Shown one piece after another: positions 18,121 through 28,172 of a stretch of 64,000 nt of DNA (position 1 is its first letter; the number at the start of each line of letters is the position of its first letter). The translations under genes were made by a program, and so were the position numbers. The stretch is from Ferruginibacter sp. (GTDB lineage Bacteria > Bacteroidota > Bacteroidia > Chitinophagales > Chitinophagaceae). Location: contig JAOQAK010000049.1 of assembly GCA_025963635.1 (NCBI GenBank), positions 22,083-86,082 of the forward strand, given 5' to 3'. Below the pieces are notes generated by a model. That model did not search any database. It saw only the letters and a program-made list of their open reading frames with translations, and was not told the DNA's origin.

Positions 18121-18729
18121 TTATTTTACAAAATGGCCCATATTGCTGCCGAATATTTTTACGGCTATGGCCAGCAATATTACGCCGAAAAATTTTCTTA
18201 TTACCGTCATTCCATTTGGACCCAGAAAATTTTCTATCCATTTCAATGATTTCAGCACCAGGTAAATGATCACGCAATTAATCAATATACCAAGAAATAT
18301 ATTGATGTCGTCGTAATTGGCTTTCAGGCTCATAATAGTGGTAAGTGTTCCGGAACCCGCGATCAGGGGAAAAGCTATCGGTACAATATTACCGCTTCTT
18401 GTATCAGTTTCCGACTTAAAAAATTCATGCCCCAATACCATTTCTAACCCAATAATAAATATTACAATACTACCCGCCACGGCAAAAGACTGTACATCCA
18501 GGCCAAGCAGTCCTAAAAACTGTTTGCCTAAAAATAAAAAAAGAATCATTAATCCCCCGGAAGCAAGCGTAGCCTCGGTAGACCGTATTTCACCGCCCAT
18601 TCTCATTCTCAGCGAAGCCAGTACAGGAATACTTCCCACCATATCAATTACGGCAAACAACGTAAATGAAACGGTCAATATTTCCTTAATGGCTATCTGG
18701 CTAAATCCCACTGGTAAAAATTTTTGCAA
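18121..18729 (-). CDS. MarC family (UPF0056) integral membrane protein
   Basis: 202 residues with six hydrophobic segments. MarC-family signatures are FAVIDMVGSIPVLASL near the N-terminus, the paired SEATLASG region and IAFPLIAGSGTLTTIMSL in the middle. The family's transport function is not established, despite its old antibiotic-resistance name. It lies just upstream of the tRNA-Arg gene on the same strand. Confidence 0.92.
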   Translation of the reverse strand: MQKFLPVGFSQIAIKEILTVSFTLFAVIDMVGSIPVLASLRMRMGGEIRSTEATLASGGLMILFLFLGKQFLGLLGLDVQSFAVAGSIVIFIIGLEMVLGHEFFKSETDTRSGNIVPIAFPLIAGSGTLTTIMSLKANYDDINIFLGILINCVIIYLVLKSLKWIENFLGPNGMTVIRKFFGVILLAIAVKIFGSNMGHFVK

Positions 18730-18842
18730 AGATACTTTTCAATATGTAAAAAAGGGCCAATGCGAAGCTTTTGTGGATGAAAGATTGCCTCGCCGGAGTC
18801 AATGTAAGATTTCCATGTAACCAGGTTTGCGTTGCAGAGCCT

Positions 18843-21113
18843 TTATAAACCGAATTGCACCTTTACGCCCGCCTGAAAGTTTTGAGGCGCCGATGGGTTG
18901 AAGAAACGATTGCCCGCTGCATTAAGATCATTTCCAAGGCTATATGGCTCATTGAACGAATGATCATATGAAAGGTAAATTTCTCCGCTTGTCTTTTTAC
19001 CCAACCCCATTTTATACCCAATCCTTGAAAAGAGTAAATTATACTGGGTGGCAAAAAAACTGTTCGCATCGTTCAGCGGAATTTGATCCGTATAGCTGTA
19101 GGTGAGGTTCGCATACAAACCTATTTTAGTAATTGCATCAGCACCCATCACCAACACATTGGGCGGTGTACCTGTTAATTTGTTGCCGGAAAAATCGCTG
19201 GTCAACTGCTGGTAGGTTTTAAACCTTGCTTTGATGTAAGTATAATTGCCCCACAACTTTAATTCCTGCAAAAAATGAATGCTGTTCCTCACCGGGTAGT
19301 AATTCACAGATAATTCAACTCCACGCTGATCCGTCTTTCCCGTATTCACAAAAAAATCTGCTCCCGCAGCATCCCGCCTGGTAACAATTGTATTGTTTAA
19401 ACGAAAAAGGTAGGCAGCCGCATCTACAAACAATACATTCTTGATCAATTCGCTCCTGAAGCCCAATTCGTAATTGGTAGCTTTTTCTGCGTTCAAGGTT
19501 GCATTAAAAATCCCGGTGGAAGGAACGATCTCATCAATGGTAGGAGGAGAATATCCCTTGCTAACGGTTACATACAAACTATTGCCGGCACCGAACTTTT
19601 GAAGCAGTGAGATCCGTGGCACAAAAACGGGATCAAAAGTTTTATGAATTTCATTCACAGGCCTGTTATTGAGCCTGGTAAATCCATAACCATAATTATT
19701 ATAACTGCCCCCTGCATTGATGATAAAATTTTCACCCAGGGTGATATCGGTTTGCAAAAAAATATTGTACTGTGTGGCAGCGATCTCATCGTCAAATTGC
19801 AGGGTATCGGGTACCCCTGACTGGTTGCCAAAAGTGCGGGTAGATGTAAATCCATACTGGTATTCGCCCCCGAAATGTATTTGCACATTATTGTTATGAT
19901 ATTGAGTAACAGTTCTGCCACCGATGCCCTGTTCCGTTTTGCGCTGGTAATTTAAAATACTCGGGTTGCGAAAACGGGTGTTGGAAGTATACACATTGGT
20001 ACTGTTACTCCACATAGGGCTAAACTGGTAATCATGTGCAAACCCCGCGTAAAATGTTTTTACAAATAATGCAGCTTTTTGCGCTGTGGCACTTCTGAAT
20101 GTTCCTGCTGCAGGTCTCGACTGGCGCGGATTTGCATTCAACTGGGCGATTGTTAGCCCGCCCGGTGTTTGATAATACAAATCGCTGTAAAAAATATTGG
20201 TATGGATCGTTTGTTTTGGATTGATATTAAAAGAACCGGTATAATTTGCCACATCCTTTCTTGTGCTGGTTTGATCCCGCCAGCCATCCGTTTGCTGGTG
20301 TGAGTATTGCAAAGAATAATTCGCATTATCCGTTTCACTTCGATAGGCGATATTGGTTGCTTCCAGCCCATAGCTACCTCCTAAGGTGTTAATTGAAATA
20401 CTGTTTTCTTTATATCCTGCATTGCGACTACTTAATAATACTACTCCACCTGTACCTGCACCATACATGCTTCCACCAGGCCCTTTGATGATCTCAATTT
20501 TTCCCACATTTTCAAAACCTAACTGGTTAAGATAAGTGTTGCCGTTGGCATCTGTAAATGGTATGCCATTCCAGTAAACTTTTACATTGCGAACGCCAAA
20601 GGGTGAACGAAGTAAATTTCCCCTGATGGATAACCTGTAACTACCCGGGCTCCGCTCATCCATTTTTACACCAGGAATAATATTTACAGCGGGTAAAATA
20701 GAAGTATTACCGTAGCGTTCAAGATCGTTACGCCCAAGCACACTTACAGTAACCGGCATATTTATTAACGATGTATTTCTTTCATATGCTTTCACCACGA
20801 TTTCTGACAAAAAACTGTGGGCCGAATACAGGACGATCCCAATAAATTGCCCGGCTGAATATTTACCTGAAACTGCCTGGTAACCAATATGTGAGAATGA
20901 GATAGTGCTTTTTTCCTTTGAGCTGCTGAACTCGAAAACGCCATTTGAATCCGTTAGGGCCACCGCATTAGTATCAGCCAATACCGTTACTCCGGTCAAA
21001 CCTTTTTTATCCTCACTGCTTTGCACTCTGCCTTTAAAAATATATTGCCCGCATGTACTGGCAAAACAAAAGGCTGATAAGAAAATGGCAATGAATACCG
21101 GGGTAAAGCGCAT
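18843..21113 (-). CDS. TonB-dependent outer-membrane receptor with carboxypeptidase-like N-terminal domain
   Basis: 756 residues from the start at 21113, which opens into a signal peptide (RFTPVFIAIFLSAFCFAST); an in-frame start at 21158 adds 15 residues before it. A CarboxypepD-like domain (about 25-105) precedes the plug (MPVTVSVLGRNDLERYGN, IEIIKGPGGSMYGAGTGG) and a 22-strand-type barrel. It resembles siderophore/vitamin receptors rather than SusC. It is downstream of the DUF71 gene in the cobalamin island but has a 230-bp leader and no riboswitch, so its ligand is uncertain. Confidence 0.9.
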   Translation of the reverse strand: MRFTPVFIAIFLSAFCFASTCGQYIFKGRVQSSEDKKGLTGVTVLADTNAVALTDSNGVFEFSSSKEKSTISFSHIGYQAVSGKYSAGQFIGIVLYSAHSFLSEIVVKAYERNTSLINMPVTVSVLGRNDLERYGNTSILPAVNIIPGVKMDERSPGSYRLSIRGNLLRSPFGVRNVKVYWNGIPFTDANGNTYLNQLGFENVGKIEIIKGPGGSMYGAGTGGVVLLSSRNAGYKENSISINTLGGSYGLEATNIAYRSETDNANYSLQYSHQQTDGWRDQTSTRKDVANYTGSFNINPKQTIHTNIFYSDLYYQTPGGLTIAQLNANPRQSRPAAGTFRSATAQKAALFVKTFYAGFAHDYQFSPMWSNSTNVYTSNTRFRNPSILNYQRKTEQGIGGRTVTQYHNNNVQIHFGGEYQYGFTSTRTFGNQSGVPDTLQFDDEIAATQYNIFLQTDITLGENFIINAGGSYNNYGYGFTRLNNRPVNEIHKTFDPVFVPRISLLQKFGAGNSLYVTVSKGYSPPTIDEIVPSTGIFNATLNAEKATNYELGFRSELIKNVLFVDAAAYLFRLNNTIVTRRDAAGADFFVNTGKTDQRGVELSVNYYPVRNSIHFLQELKLWGNYTYIKARFKTYQQLTSDFSGNKLTGTPPNVLVMGADAITKIGLYANLTYSYTDQIPLNDANSFFATQYNLLFSRIGYKMGLGKKTSGEIYLSYDHSFNEPYSLGNDLNAAGNRFFNPSAPQNFQAGVKVQFGL

Positions 21114-21343
21114 GTTTACAAATATAAATTGAAATGAGGCATTTTTAATACGCTGCAATTAACAGGGAATAAAGGAGATAGGGTAATTTATTTTTTCACA
21201 GTTGTTGATAGCGACTTATTCTTTGGCATTGCCTCAAATTTTGTTACCTCAGCTTCTCTTTTTAATGAAATTTTACAATGGTGCCTGGTGCTGAAGATGT
21301 AATGTCCTAACTCTTTATTGCCCGGGCCGTAAATGTTTTTGCA

Positions 21344-22072
21344 TTAATAGAGATCACAAAACCAAAAGCCGTATTGTTTTTTTTCGGTAGAAGGAGACTT
21401 AGTAGCGCTGCAGCTATCGGCAGAATCGGCAGGAGCCGGATATTCTTTATAGACCAACGCTCCTTTTGTAAACCTAATGGGCGTACGGAATATCGGCCCG
21501 TCAAAAGTAAACGTATGAAATTCGCCATTTTCGCCACAAGGATCTACGTGTGGGGGTAAATCTTTTATAAACTGTTCATCAATTATTCTACCACAAAAAC
21601 TTTTATCTAAAAAGCTTTCATTAACGCAAACTACAATTGTTTTAAAACCCAGGGCAATAAAATCATAGATCAGCTGACGGGTATCTATTTTCCACAATGG
21701 AAACAACGCCGATATCCCAACCTGCTTCAATTTGTCTTCCCGGTACTGCCTGAGGTCTTCTAAAAAAATATCGCCGAAAATGCTATGCGCAAAACCTTCC
21801 TGCTTTAAACCATTCACTTTTAAATTCAGCAGGGCTTCATACTCAATCATTCCCGGTTGCTCCGGCAATTCAATAGTAGTGAGCGGTATACCAAGTGATG
21901 CCGACTGGGCTTCCAGCAATTCTCTTCGAACACCGTGCATGGAGATACGGTTATGTACTGTATTAACACTGGTAAGCAAACACTCAACCGAATACTTTTT
22001 TTGTTCCAGCATATAATACAGCGCCAGGGCCGAATCTTTACCACCACTCCAATTGATATATGCCTTATCCAT
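21344..22072 (-). CDS. DUF71/COG2102 PP-loop ATPase, diphthine-ammonia ligase-like, probable B12-salvage type
   Basis: 242 residues. The PP-loop SGGKDSALAL is at 9-18 and the family motif EFHTFTFDGPIF near 205-216; SMHGVRRELLEAQA-like and GDIFLEDLR stretches are also typical. Eukaryotic and archaeal relatives amidate diphthine (Dph6); bacteria lack diphthamide, and comparative genomics predicted a B12-salvage role for a bacterial subgroup. Here it lies downstream of a B12 riboswitch, a BtuB-like receptor and a DUF6580 gene, which supports that subgroup. A separate promoter is likely because a terminator sits at 22465. Confidence 0.85.
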   Translation of the reverse strand: MDKAYINWSGGKDSALALYYMLEQKKYSVECLLTSVNTVHNRISMHGVRRELLEAQSASLGIPLTTIELPEQPGMIEYEALLNLKVNGLKQEGFAHSIFGDIFLEDLRQYREDKLKQVGISALFPLWKIDTRQLIYDFIALGFKTIVVCVNESFLDKSFCGRIIDEQFIKDLPPHVDPCGENGEFHTFTFDGPIFRTPIRFTKGALVYKEYPAPADSADSCSATKSPSTEKKQYGFWFCDLY

Positions 22073-22142
22073 TAATAAATCGGTTTAATAATTATCCGCG
22101 CAAGATTGCATGCAACGGTTTTCGACTGTGAGTTGGTAACAG

Positions 22143-22373
22143 TTAATGGCCAGGGTACCTTTTAAGTGAGGTGGCAAATTTTGATATACTATAAGTTGAG
22201 CGTAGTGCTTTGATGCAATCAGCACAAAGGCAATCAGTAAATTGCTTACTGATAAACTGCTGCTCTTCATCACTTAAATTGATCCCATAGCATTGGCATT
22301 GAGTTATATTGCCCACTTTGCATTCAAAGCTGATTCTGCACCTGGGACAGTTTTTATTTTCGTGCATACACAT
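22143..22373 (-). CDS. Cysteine-rich CWC family small protein
   Basis: 76 residues with eight cysteines, arranged as NCPRC...FECKVGN...CQCYGI...CLCADCI. This spacing and the C-terminal CxCxxC motif match the cysteine-rich CWC proteins, possibly metal binding and of unknown role. It lies between the DUF6580 and DUF71 genes on the same strand, 70 bp before the latter, so co-transcription with DUF71 is likely. Met3 is an alternative start. Confidence 0.8.
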   Translation of the reverse strand: MCMHENKNCPRCRISFECKVGNITQCQCYGINLSDEEQQFISKQFTDCLCADCIKALRSTYSISKFATSLKRYPGH

Positions 22374-22464
22374 CTGGAATGAAATTTTTAATGTTGATTA
22401 CCGGAAGGAACGCCCCCAAACACGGATGACAAAATTATATGGCCATAACCTGGAATGATTTAAA

Positions 22465-22498
22465 AAAAAGCAATGAAACTTATGCTTCATTGCTTTTT
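22465..22498 (-). terminator. Intrinsic terminator of the riboswitch-controlled transcript
   Basis: AAAAAGCAATGAA and TTCATTGCTTTTT form a 13-bp stem; on the minus strand it ends in a run of eight T. It lies just beyond the DUF6580 stop codon and would end the btuB-DUF6580 transcript. Confidence 0.85.
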
Positions 22499-22502
22499 AT
22501 AT

Positions 22503-23099
22503 TTACGACACCTGTAATTTTAAAACAGGGTAACGTTGTTGTGCCAATTGAAAACTACCAAATAAAATCCCACTATAGACCAGGTTCCCCATTAAAAAGT
22601 TTTTCATAAAAGGAAAGCCCTGCGCATAGCATTGCATTAAACCTGCCCAGTCTTTTGTGAGCGGCGCCATTGTAATTATATTTTTCCCACCGCCTATCCA
22701 AACAGCAAAATCAGCGATCAGCCAATGACTTAAGGCTGCCACTAAGGAAGCAAGCACCACATGCTTAACATTTACTTTTTGAATCATCCACTTGCCTAAA
22801 AAAACAATCAGCACGAATATCCCGTAAACGATATACCAGCCGCCATTCATAACACCATACTTACCTCCAAAAACCACGTTGTTGATGACAAGGTCACTTG
22901 CAAATAAAGTAAGCAGCGGAAAGACGAACGCCTTCCATTTGCCTGAGAAATAAGCGCCTCCAAATAAACCCATTGCACCAATCGGCGTAAAATTTGCCCA
23001 TGGCATTAACTGTGTGGCGTTTGGAATTCGCATGGCTGCAACTGCAAGCATAAAAAATGCAAGCACAGTAACTCGCGGATTTATCTTTACTATTTTCAT
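22503..23099 (-). CDS. DUF6580 membrane protein, ECF-type S-component-like
   Basis: 198 residues, about six hydrophobic segments. The N-terminal AAMRIPNATQLMPWANFTPIGAM-like region and the following GAYFSGKW resemble DUF6580 proteins, which look like substrate-binding components of vitamin transporters. It starts 27 bp after the BtuB-like gene, downstream of a cobalamin riboswitch, so a role in inner-membrane uptake of a corrinoid or precursor is a fair inference. No energising ATPase gene is nearby. Confidence 0.8.
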   Translation of the reverse strand: MKIVKINPRVTVLAFFMLAVAAMRIPNATQLMPWANFTPIGAMGLFGGAYFSGKWKAFVFPLLTLFASDLVINNVVFGGKYGVMNGGWYIVYGIFVLIVFLGKWMIQKVNVKHVVLASLVAALSHWLIADFAVWIGGGKNIITMAPLTKDWAGLMQCYAQGFPFMKNFLMGNLVYSGILFGSFQLAQQRYPVLKLQVS

Positions 23100-23125
23100 T
23101 GTCTTTGCTTTTTGATAAATGCGGG

Positions 23126-25054
23126 TTAAAGGGCGGCGCTGATACCCAATGTGTAATTGTAGGAGCGGCTGTTGTAACCCACCACATCAAAGTATTTTTG
23201 ATTGGTTATATTTCGCAGGTCAGCAAATGCACGAAAATGTTTGGTGATGTTATAGCCTGCATAAAAATCAACAGTGTAATATTGGGGCATAGCATTTGGG
23301 CCTGCATCATATTCTCCTTTTAACCGGCTGCCCACAAAACGAAACGAGGGCGCCAAAGTTAAATCGGCTATAGGTTGCAGCGTAAGCGCGCTATTAAAAA
23401 TGAAGTTGGGCCGACGGTAAAAGTTTTTCACTTTCACATTATTGGTCTTTCCCTCGCCATCTACGTAAGTAATATTATTTACCCAATTGCCTTTTTTACC
23501 GATGGCGATATTGCTCTCAATTTCAAAACCATAATCATTTTGCTTATCACGATTCATGTATTTGCTGTCGTAAGTAACGGGGTCCGTGTAAAAAATAATC
23601 AGTTGACGGATATCTCTTTTAAACCCAACAATCCTCAACGAATTTTTTTTATTGTTACTCAGGCTTTGCACACCCGCTTCGTAATTATTACTTTGTTCCG
23701 GCTGCAGATCCTTATTACCATATTCGCTGTACAACTGGTACAATGAGGGCACTTTATAGCCCGAGGAAATATTTACAAATACCCTTGTGTTTTCATCGAT
23801 GTTATAAGATGGGTTGAATGAAAAAGTTGCATTGTTGCCGTAAATACTATGATGGTTATATCTAACCCCAGCTTCCGCATTAAAGCCATTTACATCAAGC
23901 AGCAACAGCGATGCATATACAGCATAGTTAGTGGTATGTGTGGTATCCTTTCCCAGTGGTTTGGGCTTGTAAAGGCCAAAGCTGCTGATGCTAAGGTAAG
24001 ATTGGTCCATACTTTGGGCTAACCGCTGTGTTCCCCCCACCAGGGATAACTTTTTGGACAAGCTTATATTGCCAAATAGTTCTGACACAAAAGAATTCCC
24101 TTTATACAATCCCCTGGAGAATTTCGAAAACCCACCAACATGGCCGCTGTCGTCATCCAATGTTCTTTTGGCATTTACCAGCGTATTGGTAAAATTAAGC
24201 GTGGCAGTTTTAGTTTTATAAACCATCGATACGGTATTAAGGATATTGGTATTTCTACCTGTGTAATCTCTATCATCTGTAAAGGCGCCCGCATCCAGGT
24301 CAGCTTTATATTTGCCATAAGAGGACATCACTGATGCACTAAATTTTTCTGTAAATGCATACCCAAGATTCGCCTGCAAATTATTTTGCGTGAAACCATC
24401 TTTATCAAACCCTTTTGTGCCCGTGGTATCGTTTGCTGAAGAGAAGCCTTTACTATTGGTATGATTGTAATTAAGGTTATAGGTAAACCGGTCAATTTTG
24501 CCATTGATACCGGCGCTTGCCCGCAATGTATTGTAACTTCCGTAGGAGATACTTGCTGTTGGGCTTATTTTATTTACACCGCCTTTTTTTGTGATGATAT
24601 TGATTACGCCGGCAACTGCATCGCTGCCCCATAAAGTACTTTGTGCGCCTTTTAATATTTCGATCCTTTCCACCTGGGATGGGTTGATGCTGTTCAGATC
24701 GAAGGAATTGTTTATCATCGAAGGATCGCCTACCGGTATACCGTCAATCAGGATAAGAACATTACCCGTAGCAGCACCACGCAAATAATTATCCTGGTTG
24801 GTTCCCAGCGTATTATTGGCACCATTTATATACATGCCTGCCTGGCTGTTGAGAATTTCGGTAAGTGTTCTACCGGCGCCGCGTTGCAAAACGGGCTGGT
24901 CAATTACGCTAACTACTTTACCCGTTTGGGATTGCTTGATGGACGTTTTGGTTGCAGTAATAACCAACTCATCTAAATTTTTTGTACTGTCCTGCTGGGC
25001 GTACAACTGACTACTGATAATAACAGCAGCCACCAATAAAAATTTTCTTTTCAT
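23126..25054 (-). CDS. btuB: BtuB-like TonB-dependent vitamin B12 receptor
   Basis: 642 residues from the start at 25054 (MKRKFLLVAAVIISSQLYAQ signal peptide); a longer frame to 25114 adds an implausible leader. A TonB-box region (LDELVITATKTSIKQ) is followed by the plug (RGAGRTLTEILNSQAG, LIDGIPVGD, IEILKGAQSTLWGSDAVAG) and a barrel ending in an aromatic strand (YNYTLGISAAL). The small plug without a carboxypeptidase domain resembles BtuB/cobalamin receptors, and a cobalamin riboswitch lies 138 bp upstream. It imports corrinoids across the outer membrane using TonB energy and is co-transcribed with DUF6580. Confidence 0.88.
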   Translation of the reverse strand: MKRKFLLVAAVIISSQLYAQQDSTKNLDELVITATKTSIKQSQTGKVVSVIDQPVLQRGAGRTLTEILNSQAGMYINGANNTLGTNQDNYLRGAATGNVLILIDGIPVGDPSMINNSFDLNSINPSQVERIEILKGAQSTLWGSDAVAGVINIITKKGGVNKISPTASISYGSYNTLRASAGINGKIDRFTYNLNYNHTNSKGFSSANDTTGTKGFDKDGFTQNNLQANLGYAFTEKFSASVMSSYGKYKADLDAGAFTDDRDYTGRNTNILNTVSMVYKTKTATLNFTNTLVNAKRTLDDDSGHVGGFSKFSRGLYKGNSFVSELFGNISLSKKLSLVGGTQRLAQSMDQSYLSISSFGLYKPKPLGKDTTHTTNYAVYASLLLLDVNGFNAEAGVRYNHHSIYGNNATFSFNPSYNIDENTRVFVNISSGYKVPSLYQLYSEYGNKDLQPEQSNNYEAGVQSLSNNKKNSLRIVGFKRDIRQLIIFYTDPVTYDSKYMNRDKQNDYGFEIESNIAIGKKGNWVNNITYVDGEGKTNNVKVKNFYRRPNFIFNSALTLQPIADLTLAPSFRFVGSRLKGEYDAGPNAMPQYYTVDFYAGYNITKHFRAFADLRNITNQKYFDVVGYNSRSYNYTLGISAAL

Positions 25055-25191
25055 TTTGAAAAATTTTTTGTGACTGCTTCCGGAAAATTGAGGTGCTGGT
25101 AACGAACGCAACACCGGTTAGAAATATAAATGCTTTACAGCGCTTACACTCCATGCCTTTCACCCGAAAGCCGTGAATGATTAAAATGTGT

Positions 25192-25398
25192 TACCTGGCA
25201 GGTCTTCTGACTTAGCGTTCACTTCACCTTCCCGCCCCGATAATGATCGGTACAGTGGTGTGAGAGAAGTTACCTTTCCGGAATTCCGATGCATCGGAAA
25301 ATCTCGAATGGCCGCCTTTACAGCTACGGGGATAGTGCCGGATTTACACCGGGCTTCCCTTTTAATCCCAATCAATCTCGGGAACCAAATACGGTGCA
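25192..25398 (-). ncRNA. Cobalamin (adenosylcobalamin-type) riboswitch
   Basis: On the minus strand the element opens near 25398 with GCACCGTATTTGGTTCCCGA and contains AAAAGGGAAGCCCGGTGTAA, then ATCCGGCACTATCCCCGTAG and CTGTAA, the conserved core of B12 riboswitches. It closes with AGTCAGAAGACCTGCCAGG at 25194-25212, the B12-box. It lies in the leader of the BtuB-like gene and should repress it when cobalamin is plentiful. Confidence 0.93.
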
Positions 25399-25627
25399 AA
25401 TGTAAACAGATTGAAACTGATTCGCCAAATTATTCATTGAACATTTATTCAAAATAAAAGCCATCGGTGATCAAAAGCGCTTGTCCATCTATAGTATTTT
25501 CATTCCTATTCAGCTACCATTTATCACATTGGAATTAAAGATTTTCCCATAAATAAAATAGTTGTATCCAGGCATCATAAAAATTCATGTTTACAATAGC
25601 TTTAGAAAATTGCCTTATCTTCAAAGC

Positions 25628-27004
25628 ATGACAGAAAAGCCAAAACTCAGCCTCTTTGATTTCACCATGATCGTTGTGAGCCTGGTGATTGGCATGGGCA
25701 TTTTTAGGGCGCCGGCAAATGTGGCAAAGGAGTCCCCGGATACATTTTTGTTTTTTGCGGCGTGGATAGCCGGTGGTATGATAGCCCTTTGCGGAGCGCT
25801 TACTTATGCGGAAATCGGGAGCCGTCTGCCAGTGGTTGGTGGGTATTATAAGATTTTTTCGTATGCCTATCATCCTTCCATTGCTTTTGCGATCAACTGC
25901 ATCATATTGGTGTCCAATGCTGCTTCTCTCGCAGCGGTAGCACTGGTGGGCGGTGAATATATTACGGCTGTGTTTAATCCTTCCATAAAAGATCCGGAAT
26001 TTTTGAAAGTGGCAGCCAATGCTGAATTCATTCAATGGGTGCAAATCACCATTGCAATTATTGCTATCCTGATCTTCTATGGCGTAAACCTGCTTGGATT
26101 AAAAATGAGCGCCAAAACTCAGAATATCCTTATGATGATAAAAATCGTTCTCATCCTTTTATTGATAGCACCCATCTTTTTTGCGGGAACGGCTGCAATG
26201 CCTGCTCCGCTGACGCATGTAAGTCCAACGTTGAAAGAATATATTAAGGCTTTTGGCATTGGGCTGGTGGCGGTAAGCTTTACCTATGGCGGTTATCAAC
26301 AAACGATCAATTTTGGCGCTGAGGTAAAAATGCCAGCCAGGAATATTCCACGAGGTATTTTCCTGGGCATCTTTGTTATCATAGTACTTTACCTCACCAT
26401 TAACTACGCCTATGTAAAAGTGATCGGCTTTGAAGAGTTGAAAGGCGCCAAAAATATTGCAGCAATTATGGCATCCAAAGTTTTTGGCATCAATGCGGAA
26501 AGAGTTTTGTCGGGCTTCCTTTTCTTAAGTGTGCTTGCCTATGTGAATGTTTTGTTGATGAGTAATCCCCGGGTGATGTACGCAATGAGTGAAGACAAAA
26601 TTCTTCCCCCGGTATTTAAAAGAACGAATCCAAAAACAGGCGTGATAACCGTTTCACTAACCGTTTTTGCAGCCATTTGCATATTGGTTATATTCTGGTC
26701 AAGAGACTTCGATACCATTTTAAGCTTTACCATTTTCCTGGATTCCTTTGGTATGATCTTATCGGCAGCTACCATTTTCATTTTAAGAAAGAAAACAAAA
26801 CATCTCGATGGCTCAGGTATTTATAAAATGAAATTATATCCGTTGCTTCCTGCAATATTTATTCTTTCTTATGTGTTCGTAGCCGTTAGTATTGCCATGG
26901 ATTATAAAAACAATAAAAACGCTGCGGTCATTGGTTTAAGCGTTTTAATTGCTTTCATTATATTATATTTCCTGGGCAAATCACTCAAAAAAACAAATGA
27001 ATAA
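25628..27004 (+). CDS. APC-superfamily amino-acid permease
   Basis: 458 residues from the start at 25628 (MTEKPKLSLFDFTM); a frame from 25562 adds 22 unlikely residues. Twelve hydrophobic segments are visible. The first helix carries VIGMGIFRAPANVA, the GxGIF-like substrate-binding break of APC transporters, and GALTYAEIGSRLPVVGG follows. It imports or exchanges an amino acid, with the substrate unknown. The following gene, a PLP trans-sulfuration enzyme, overlaps its stop codon, so a sulfur amino acid is a reasonable guess. Confidence 0.92.
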   Translation: MTEKPKLSLFDFTMIVVSLVIGMGIFRAPANVAKESPDTFLFFAAWIAGGMIALCGALTYAEIGSRLPVVGGYYKIFSYAYHPSIAFAINCIILVSNAASLAAVALVGGEYITAVFNPSIKDPEFLKVAANAEFIQWVQITIAIIAILIFYGVNLLGLKMSAKTQNILMMIKIVLILLLIAPIFFAGTAAMPAPLTHVSPTLKEYIKAFGIGLVAVSFTYGGYQQTINFGAEVKMPARNIPRGIFLGIFVIIVLYLTINYAYVKVIGFEELKGAKNIAAIMASKVFGINAERVLSGFLFLSVLAYVNVLLMSNPRVMYAMSEDKILPPVFKRTNPKTGVITVSLTVFAAICILVIFWSRDFDTILSFTIFLDSFGMILSAATIFILRKKTKHLDGSGIYKMKLYPLLPAIFILSYVFVAVSIAMDYKNNKNAAVIGLSVLIAFIILYFLGKSLKKTNE

Positions 27005-28172
27005 AATGGATATCTCTTACATCATCAATGAACTGGCTGAGGATAGGGAAAACTATTATCATGCCATTGCGCCACCTATCATTCAGAGCAGCAATTTTGC
27101 CTTTAAAACGGTGGATGAAATGCGCAATGCTTTCGCCGATGAATACTCCACTTATTTATACAGCAGGGGGTTAAATCCTACCGTAGATATACTTCGCAAG
27201 AAATTGGCTGCACTTGACAATGCGGAAGACTGCCTTGTATTTAACAGCGGCGCCGCGGCCATTTTTGCAGCAGTTTTAGCCAACGTAAAATCAGGCGATC
27301 ATATCGTTTCAGTAAATAAACCTTATACATGGGCGCAAAAAATGTTCAACGAAATTTTGCCCCGCTTTGGCGTAACCACTTCGTATATTGATGGACGTGA
27401 TATTGAAAATTTTGAAAGAGCCATTTTACCGAATACCACCGTTATTTACCTGGAAAGTCCGAATAGCTGGAATTATTTTATCCAGGATTTGAAGGCAGTG
27501 GCAGACCTTGCAGCTGCCGAAAATATAGTTACCATTATTGATAATAGTTATTGCACACCGCTGTATCAAAAACCGATTGATTTTGGGATTGACCTTACGC
27601 TGCAATCGGCTACCAAATACATCGGCGGCCATAGTGATACGGTAGCTGGTGTTTTGAGTGGAAGTAAGAAGATGATGGAACGAATTTTCAATTCGGAATA
27701 CATGAATATCGGCAGCGGTATTTCACCGTTTAATGCATGGCTGTTAATACGCGGATTACGCACTTTGCCCATGCGGCTCGAACGAATTACGCATACTACT
27801 CTCCGGGTGATTCAATATTTAAATCAACATCCGCAGGTAGAATCTGTGCTCTTTCCATTTGATGAAAGCTTTCCGCAATATCACCTTGCAAAGAAACAAA
27901 TGACAGGTGCCTGTGGACTGCTCACCTTTATTATTAAAGCAGAGAAGATAGAGCAGGTTGAAAAATTTTGCAACAGCCTGCAACATATATTAATGGCGGT
28001 AAGCTGGGGCGGCCATGAAAGCCTGATCATACCTAAGTGTTCGGGCATTCCGGCAAAATATTTTAAGGCTGAAAACAAAGATCACCGGATGCTCCGCCTG
28101 TATGTTGGCCTGGAAGAACCGGAGTATTTAATAGCAGATTTGGAACAGGCATTCCGGAAAATAAATTCCTAA
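26997..28172 (+). CDS. PLP-dependent trans-sulfuration enzyme (cystathionine/methionine lyase family)
   Basis: 391 residues from ATG at 26997, overlapping the permease stop by 8 bp; Met4 at 27006 is an alternative. Cys/Met-metabolism PLP family motifs: YSRGLNPTVDILRKKLAALD, the DNSYCTPLYQKP stretch with the PLP-binding Asp, and SATKYIGGHSDTVAG with the Schiff-base Lys. RGLRTLPMRLERI and the late SWGGHESLI are typical too. It could be a cystathionine beta- or gamma-lyase or methionine gamma-lyase; the sequence does not settle which. Confidence 0.9.
   Translation: MNKMDISYIINELAEDRENYYHAIAPPIIQSSNFAFKTVDEMRNAFADEYSTYLYSRGLNPTVDILRKKLAALDNAEDCLVFNSGAAAIFAAVLANVKSGDHIVSVNKPYTWAQKMFNEILPRFGVTTSYIDGRDIENFERAILPNTTVIYLESPNSWNYFIQDLKAVADLAAAENIVTIIDNSYCTPLYQKPIDFGIDLTLQSATKYIGGHSDTVAGVLSGSKKMMERIFNSEYMNIGSGISPFNAWLLIRGLRTLPMRLERITHTTLRVIQYLNQHPQVESVLFPFDESFPQYHLAKKQMTGACGLLTFIIKAEKIEQVEKFCNSLQHILMAVSWGGHESLIIPKCSGIPAKYFKAENKDHRMLRLYVGLEEPEYLIADLEQAFRKINS

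Noticed and set aside
25188..25457. Short coding frame downstream of 25188
   Set aside because: The sequence is the complement of a cobalamin riboswitch with its conserved core and B12-box.
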